Origin: Alphaproteobacteria bacterium
GTDB taxonomy: Bacteria; Pseudomonadota; Alphaproteobacteria; Sphingomonadales; Sphingomonadaceae
DNA: 64,000 bases
Assembly: GCA_018823325.1 (NCBI GenBank)
Contig: JAHJIJ010000015.1
Coordinates: 310,001-374,000 of the forward strand
Direction: 5' to 3'
The first letter of the stretch is position 1; each line of letters opens with the position of its first letter. This document shows positions 60,321-64,000 of the stretch, piece after piece. The translations under genes and the position numbers were made by a program. The notes under the pieces are model-generated. The model searched no databases. It was not told the origin of the DNA and saw nothing but the letters and a program-made list of their open reading frames with translations.

Positions 60321-61135
60321 CGAAAAAGGCAGGCGCGGGAGCGCTTTTCCGCGCAGCCGGAGTCGTGGTGTCGGCGCTGGGCGCGCGCACCGGCGCGCGC
60401 AAGCGCAGCCGCATGCTGGTTCCGGCGCTGGCTGGCGCCCTGCTCGCTGGCGGGGCAGCAGTGACCTATGCCGCGAACACCCAGAGCAAGGACATGCCGG
60501 CAGCGGACCGCGCCGCGATTGAAGCCGTGGTGCGCGACTATATCCTCGAAAATCCGGAGATCATTCCGCAGGCGATCGAGCGGCTGAAAGCCAAGCAGAC
60601 CGCCAACAGCGTCGATCAGAACCGTGCTGCGCTCGAAACGCCTTATTCGGGCGCATGGGAAGGTGCGGCGCAGCCCAAGGTCACGCTCGTCGCGTTCATG
60701 GATTATGCTTGTGGCTATTGCCGCGCCGCGCTGCCGCACATCGAGCAGCTGGTGAAGGATAATCCGGATCTGCGCGTGGTGTATCGCGAGCTGCCGATCA
60801 TTGCCGATGGCAGCGCCAATGCCGCCAAGGTGAGCCTGCTTGCCGCCAACGAGAACAAGTTCATGGCCTTCCACAAGGCAATGTATGCGGCCGGTGGCGT
60901 CTCATCCGACGCGATCCTCAAGGCTGCGCGCACGGCCGGGCTGGATGCGGACAAGGCAAAGGCCGCGATCGCCGCCAAGGAAGGCGACGATGAGTTCATG
61001 AACAACATCCGTCTCGCACAGGCGCTGGGTGCCGAGGGCACACCGCTTTTCGTGGTCGGCGATCAGATCTTCAACGGTCTGGTCGGCGTGGACATGCTGC
61101 AGAGCGCTATCGACGAGGCCCGCAAGGAAAGCTGA
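60317..61135 (+). CDS. DsbA-family thiol:disulfide protein (ScsC/BdbD-like)
   Basis: This 272-residue protein has an N-terminal basic stretch and a membrane or signal segment near residues 33-52 (MLVPALAGALLAGGAAVTYA). The scaffold helix YILENPEIIPQAIERLK is followed by the thioredoxin fold with active site Cys132-Gly-Tyr-Cys135 in DYACGYCRAALP and the cis-proline in GAEGTPLFVVGD. This is the ScsC/Com1-type DsbA branch. It likely forms or shuffles disulfides in exported proteins. It overlaps the BepA-like protease gene by 4 bases (ATGA), joining oxidative folding and envelope quality control. A terminator hairpin follows. Confidence 0.9.
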   Translation: MTKKAGAGALFRAAGVVVSALGARTGARKRSRMLVPALAGALLAGGAAVTYAANTQSKDMPAADRAAIEAVVRDYILENPEIIPQAIERLKAKQTANSVDQNRAALETPYSGAWEGAAQPKVTLVAFMDYACGYCRAALPHIEQLVKDNPDLRVVYRELPIIADGSANAAKVSLLAANENKFMAFHKAMYAAGGVSSDAILKAARTAGLDADKAKAAIAAKEGDDEFMNNIRLAQALGAEGTPLFVVGDQIFNGLVGVDMLQSAIDEARKES

Positions 61136-61174
61136 TCGGCGTTCCGTTCAATCGCGGCATCGAACAGTAGAATT

Positions 61175-61211
61175 GGAGGCCCCCTCCGCTGCCAAGAGGG
61201 GGCCTCCCTTT
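61175..61211. terminator. Terminator-like hairpin after the DsbA-family gene
   Basis: GGAGGCCCCCTC at 61175-61186 pairs perfectly with GAGGGGGCCTCC at 61196-61207 around a 9-base loop, followed by CTTT. It separates the convergent DsbA-like and DUF2892 genes. Confidence 0.75.
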
Positions 61212-61264
61212 GCGCGTACCCCACGAGACCCGGACGGGGGGACACAGGGCGCACAAAGTCGCAG

Positions 61265-61447
61265 TCAGGATTTCGTCCTGATCCCGAGAAGCGCGTAAAG
61301 TGGGCAGAAGCTGATGAATGCCGTGAGCAGCGGCACAAGCCCGATCCAGCCCCAAGGCGTGCGCGGCCCAACGAACACGAGCGCGATCAACGCGAGACCG
61401 ATCAGGATGCGAATGATCCTGTCGGTACGTCCGATATTCGCGACCAT
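61265..61447 (-). CDS. DUF2892 small inner membrane protein
   Basis: This 60-residue protein has the DUF2892 start MVANIGRTDRIIRILIGLALIA followed by a second hydrophobic segment ending FCPLYALLGIRT, the typical end of the family (FCPLY-x-LLG). The CPLY cysteine is conserved in it, and some members are fused to rhodanese domains, suggesting sulfur or redox chemistry. GAGGG lies 9 bases before the ATG at 61447; a GTG two codons earlier is possible. It stands alone. Confidence 0.88.
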   Translation of the reverse strand: MVANIGRTDRIIRILIGLALIALVFVGPRTPWGWIGLVPLLTAFISFCPLYALLGIRTKS

Positions 61448-61543
61448 GGCCACAGCCCTCTCACCATTTCATCTGATCGTGAAACTAGGTGAGCCAAGCA
61501 GGCGGCGCCTTGATGAAGATCAAATTGGCAGCGTGTCCGGCAT

Positions 61544-62290
61544 TCAGTCGGTGAGGCGGAGGGCGTAAATCTTCGGCCAGTTCTTGCCCGTGACGTAGAG
61601 CAGCTTCGCCTTGGCGTCCCAGGCGATGCCGTTCAGCACCGCTTCCCTGTTCCATCCGGCATTTTGCGCGACGAGCGGCTGGAGATTGATCCAGTCCTCG
61701 ACCTTGCCGCTCTGCGGATCGATCCGCGCGATGAGCGGGGAATACCAGATGTTCGCATAGATCGCGCCGTCGACATGTTCGAGCTCATTGAGGAAGCGCA
61801 CAGGCTCGCCTTCCCAGGTCACGCTTACGCGGCGTTGCTCCTTGAAAGTCTGCGGATGGAGAAAGCGCAGCTCCGCGCTCCCGTCGCTCATGATCAGCGC
61901 GCGGCCATCGTGCGTCAGCCCCCAGCCCTCGCCGGAATAGCTGAAGGTGCCGATGGGCTTGAGGTCCTTGCGCCGCCAGATGTAGCCCGTCTCATTCTTC
62001 CAGGTGAGGCTGATGATCCGGCCGCCCAGAATCGTGCTGCCTTCCCCGAACACGTCGGCCCGCATCGGCCTGCGACGCACGATCTCGCCGTCCTCCAGCC
62101 GCATCACCCGCAATTCGGATTCCCCGACCTGCCCGGTACTCTCGTAGATAAGGTCGCCATCGACGGTGAGGCCCTGCGTGAAGGCCTTGGTGTCGTGCGG
62201 CAGTTCGCGCACGATCTCCCATTTGATCTCCGCCTGCGCCGTCGTCGCCCCGACAAGGAGGACGAGAAAAGCGAGCAGAAGCCGTGTCAC
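61544..62290 (-). CDS. Glutaminyl-peptide cyclotransferase (plant/bacterial type)
   Basis: This 248-residue protein has a signal peptide (VTRLLLAFLVLLVGATTAQA), then the five-bladed propeller of glutamine cyclotransferases: HDTKAFTQGLTVDGDLIYESTGQVGESELR, GEGWGLTHDGRALIMSDGSAELRFLHP and FLNELEHVDGAIYANIWYSPLIARIDP (at about residues 32-61, 115-140 and 155-181). It cyclises N-terminal glutamine to pyroglutamate on exported proteins or peptides. The GTG start overlaps the ygfZ stop by 4 bases (GTGA). The open frame continuing upstream is a shadow of ygfZ. Confidence 0.9.
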   Translation of the reverse strand: MTRLLLAFLVLLVGATTAQAEIKWEIVRELPHDTKAFTQGLTVDGDLIYESTGQVGESELRVMRLEDGEIVRRRPMRADVFGEGSTILGGRIISLTWKNETGYIWRRKDLKPIGTFSYSGEGWGLTHDGRALIMSDGSAELRFLHPQTFKEQRRVSVTWEGEPVRFLNELEHVDGAIYANIWYSPLIARIDPQSGKVEDWINLQPLVAQNAGWNREAVLNGIAWDAKAKLLYVTGKNWPKIYALRLTD

Positions 62291-63060
62291 TCGGCGTTTG
62301 CCGCTATCGCCGCAGCCTGCCACGCCGGCAGGGGCACGTCGCCCAGCGAGTCCACCGGGCGATGATCCACTGCCAGCCCCAGCGCCGGATAAGCGATCCG
62401 CAGCCGCGCGGGATCGGATTGCTCGAGCGGCAGCACCACCAGGCGGCGATTCACCTTGTTGCGGTAGTGCATCCGGGCGGTGTTTTCCTGTCCGACATAG
62501 CAGCCCTTGCCATAGTCGACGCCGTGCAGTTCCTCGGCATTGCTTTCCAGCCAGAGCGTCTTGTCCTCGCCCAGTTCGGCGACGCCTTCCGGCACGCCTT
62601 GCGCGAGCCGGTGCGCACGGAACATCTCGGCGGCATCGCCCTCGCCGGCTGCGGCAAGCCAGCGCCAGCCCAGCGCCGGCAGGCGCGGATCGGCAGAGGC
62701 GCCGTCCACGGGATCGGCAGACCAATGCACGGCCAGCCCCTCCTCGGCTGCAACCGTAACCGGCCGGCGCAAGCGATAGAGCATCAGCCGACGGGAGAGC
62801 GCCTCGACGCGCGCGGCTTCGCAATCGATCAGCACATCATCGCTGCCCGCCGGGTCCGCCCAGAGAATCATGTCGAACAGCGCCTTGCCCTGCGGCGTGA
62901 GCAGCCCGGCATAACGCGGCGCACCGATGGCCAGCCCGGCTACGTCCTGAGTCAGCAGGCCTTGCAGGAAGGCCCGCGCATCGGCGCCGCCCACACGGAT
63001 GACGGATCGATCGCGAAGCGTGGTGGCACAGAGGGTGGTGGGGGGGGTGGTGGCAGGCAT
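62287..63060 (-). CDS. ygfZ: YgfZ/GcvT-fold folate-binding protein
   Basis: This 257-residue protein has the YgfZ signature KGCYVGQENTARMHYR near residues 190-205, with the conserved cysteine. The N-terminal GcvT-like fold shows SVIRVGGADARAFLQGLLTQDV. YgfZ (IBA57 in mitochondria) helps make or repair 4Fe-4S clusters in a folate-dependent way. Codons 5-7 contain a run of eight C's, a slippery spot near the start. The ATG at 63060 is 49 bases from the divergent dihydroorotase start. The glutaminyl cyclase gene is coupled downstream. Confidence 0.9.
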   Translation of the reverse strand: MPATTPPTTLCATTLRDRSVIRVGGADARAFLQGLLTQDVAGLAIGAPRYAGLLTPQGKALFDMILWADPAGSDDVLIDCEAARVEALSRRLMLYRLRRPVTVAAEEGLAVHWSADPVDGASADPRLPALGWRWLAAAGEGDAAEMFRAHRLAQGVPEGVAELGEDKTLWLESNAEELHGVDYGKGCYVGQENTARMHYRNKVNRRLVVLPLEQSDPARLRIAYPALGLAVDHRPVDSLGDVPLPAWQAAAIAANAE

Positions 63061-63109
63061 CAGCTTTAGGTAGGGGGAGTGGAGCACCAAGCCAAGAGAG
63101 GTTCGCGCG

Positions 63110-64000
63110 ATGGCCCAGACATTCGACCTGCTGCTGAAGGGCGGCACCGTGCATCTCCCCGCCGGCCCCGCGCAAGTGGACGTGGGCGTCAATGGCGGGC
63201 GGATCGCGGCCATCGGCACCAGCCTCGGCGATGGCGGCGAGACGCTCGATTGCACCGGCCTCGACGTGCTGCCGGGCGTGATCGACAGCCAGGTGCATTT
63301 TCGCGAGCCGGGGCTGGAGCACAAGGAAGACCTCGAATCGGGTAGCCGCGCCGCCGTGCTGGGCGGCGTCACCGCCGTGTTCGAGATGCCCAACACCAAT
63401 CCCAACACCGACACCGCCGAGCGCGTGGCCGACAAGCTCAAGCGCGCACACCACCGCATGTGGTGCGACCATGCCTTTTATGTCGGCGCGACCGGCGACA
63501 ATGCCGAGCAGCTTGGCGAGCTGGAGCGCATCCCCGGCACGGCGGGGGTGAAAATCTTCATGGGCGCCTCGACCGGCAGCCTGCTGGTGGCCGAGGATGA
63601 AGCGCTCGCCCGCGTGCTCGCCCATGGCCGCCGCCGCGTCGCGGTGCATTGCGAGGACGAGGCGCGGATGAATGCGCGCAAGGACGAGCGGATCGAGGGC
63701 GATCCGGCCAGCCACCCGGTCTGGCGCGACGATGAAAGCGCGATGATGGCCACGCGCCGCATCGTGAAGCTGGCGCGCGAGGCCAAGCGGCGCATCCATG
63801 TGCTGCACGTCACCACGCCTGCCGAGCTGGAGTTCCTGAGCCAGCACAAGGATGTCGCGACCTGCGAAGTGACGCCCCAGCACCTCACGCTGGCCGCCGA
63901 GGACGCCTATCCGCGCCTTGGCACCTATGCGCAGATGAACCCGCCGATCCGCAGCGCCGCGCACCGCGATGGGCTGTGGCACTGGGTCGGTCAGGGCGTG
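63110..64000 (+). CDS. Dihydroorotase (amidohydrolase family), C-terminus cut by window edge
   Basis: About 297 N-terminal residues are visible. The protein begins MAQTFDLLLKGGTVHLPAG and has the metal-binding HFREPG near residue 65. MPNTNPNTDTAERV follows, and then VHCEDEARMN and VLHVTTPAELEFL supply further ligand histidines. GVKIFMGASTGSLLV holds the Lys that is usually carbamylated in type I enzymes. This is the long, type I class used by many alphaproteobacteria in pyrimidine synthesis, annotated pyrC or dihydroorotase. Related allantoinases and hydantoinases share the fold, so the substrate is likely but not certain. Confidence 0.88.
   Translation, partial: MAQTFDLLLKGGTVHLPAGPAQVDVGVNGGRIAAIGTSLGDGGETLDCTGLDVLPGVIDSQVHFREPGLEHKEDLESGSRAAVLGGVTAVFEMPNTNPNTDTAERVADKLKRAHHRMWCDHAFYVGATGDNAEQLGELERIPGTAGVKIFMGASTGSLLVAEDEALARVLAHGRRRVAVHCEDEARMNARKDERIEGDPASHPVWRDDESAMMATRRIVKLAREAKRRIHVLHVTTPAELEFLSQHKDVATCEVTPQHLTLAAEDAYPRLGTYAQMNPPIRSAAHRDGLWHWVGQGV

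Overview
This is a 64 kb piece of a GC-rich chromosome, almost certainly from an alphaproteobacterium of the Sphingomonadaceae (Sphingobium, Sphingomonas or a close relative). The grounds are a SciP-type CtrA inhibitor, an alphaproteobacterial ubiquinol-cytochrome c chaperone, a PEPxxWA-type C-terminal sorting signal, RNase E with long acidic and Ala/Pro/Lys-rich extensions, a TonB-dependent receptor, and short intergenic palindromes with a CTGAGCTTGTCGAAG core that I recall as common in sphingomonads. I see no prophage, insertion sequence, plasmid backbone, CRISPR array or rRNA. Gene density is high and most of the window is ordinary core chromosome.

Layout. 0-6 kb: mnmA (cut by the left edge), sciP, a DUF457 membrane protein, an ArsR-SRPBCC-SRPBCC operon behind an inverted repeat, then a lower-GC stretch with a small membrane ORF and two secreted proteins of unknown function. 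6-14.6 kb: a phospholipase D-like enzyme; a leftward unit DUF485-actP followed by a secreted alpha/beta hydrolase; guaA; DUF421 and DUF202 membrane proteins; a signal-peptide protein. 14.7-22.2 kb: prolyl oligopeptidase, a flavodoxin-fold reductase, a DASS anion transporter, dinB, a GFA-family protein and a membrane gene broken by a frameshift in a C9/G9 tract. 22.3-33.7 kb: YceD, cytochrome bc1 chaperone, bamE, an unknown membrane-anchored protein, maeB, mutS, glnD and a universal stress protein. 33.8-39.1 kb: rpmI-rplT, a PEP-CTERM protein, and pheS-pheT separated by an unusual repeat-bearing insert. 39.1-46 kb: a secreted protein, a TonB receptor, prfC, an overlapping M23 peptidase-bactofilin pair and tRNA-Ser(GCU). 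46-49.4 kb: a WYL-like protein, nitronate monooxygenase, three small orphan genes and an S24 repressor. 49.4-58.8 kb: a lipoprotein methyltransferase coupled to prfB, DUF2062, PBP1A, amidase and rne. 58.8-64 kb: an M48/TPR protease with a DsbA-like protein, DUF2892, glutaminyl cyclase, ygfZ and the start of a dihydroorotase.

Themes. Envelope biogenesis recurs (PBP1A, AmiC-type amidase, M23 peptidase plus bactofilin, BamE, BepA-like protease, DsbA-like oxidoreductase), as do translation and RNA functions (rpmI, rplT, pheST, prfB, prfC, rne, mnmA). The most notable non-gene signals are: (1) four copies of a CAATCGATTG palindrome, two upstream of DUF485-actP and two upstream of the TonB receptor 31 kb away, which suggests one LacI-type regulator controls both; (2) a G9 tract whose length decides whether a four-helix membrane protein is made; (3) a 149-bp insert between pheS and pheT, flanked by GCATGA repeats and carrying an open frame with ATGA overlaps on both sides; (4) six GANTC sites in 136 bp upstream of the peptidase-bactofilin pair; and (5) a divergent S24/Cro-like regulator pair over clustered TAGGA half-sites. 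I found no complete, clearly novel multi-gene system. These are the best candidates.
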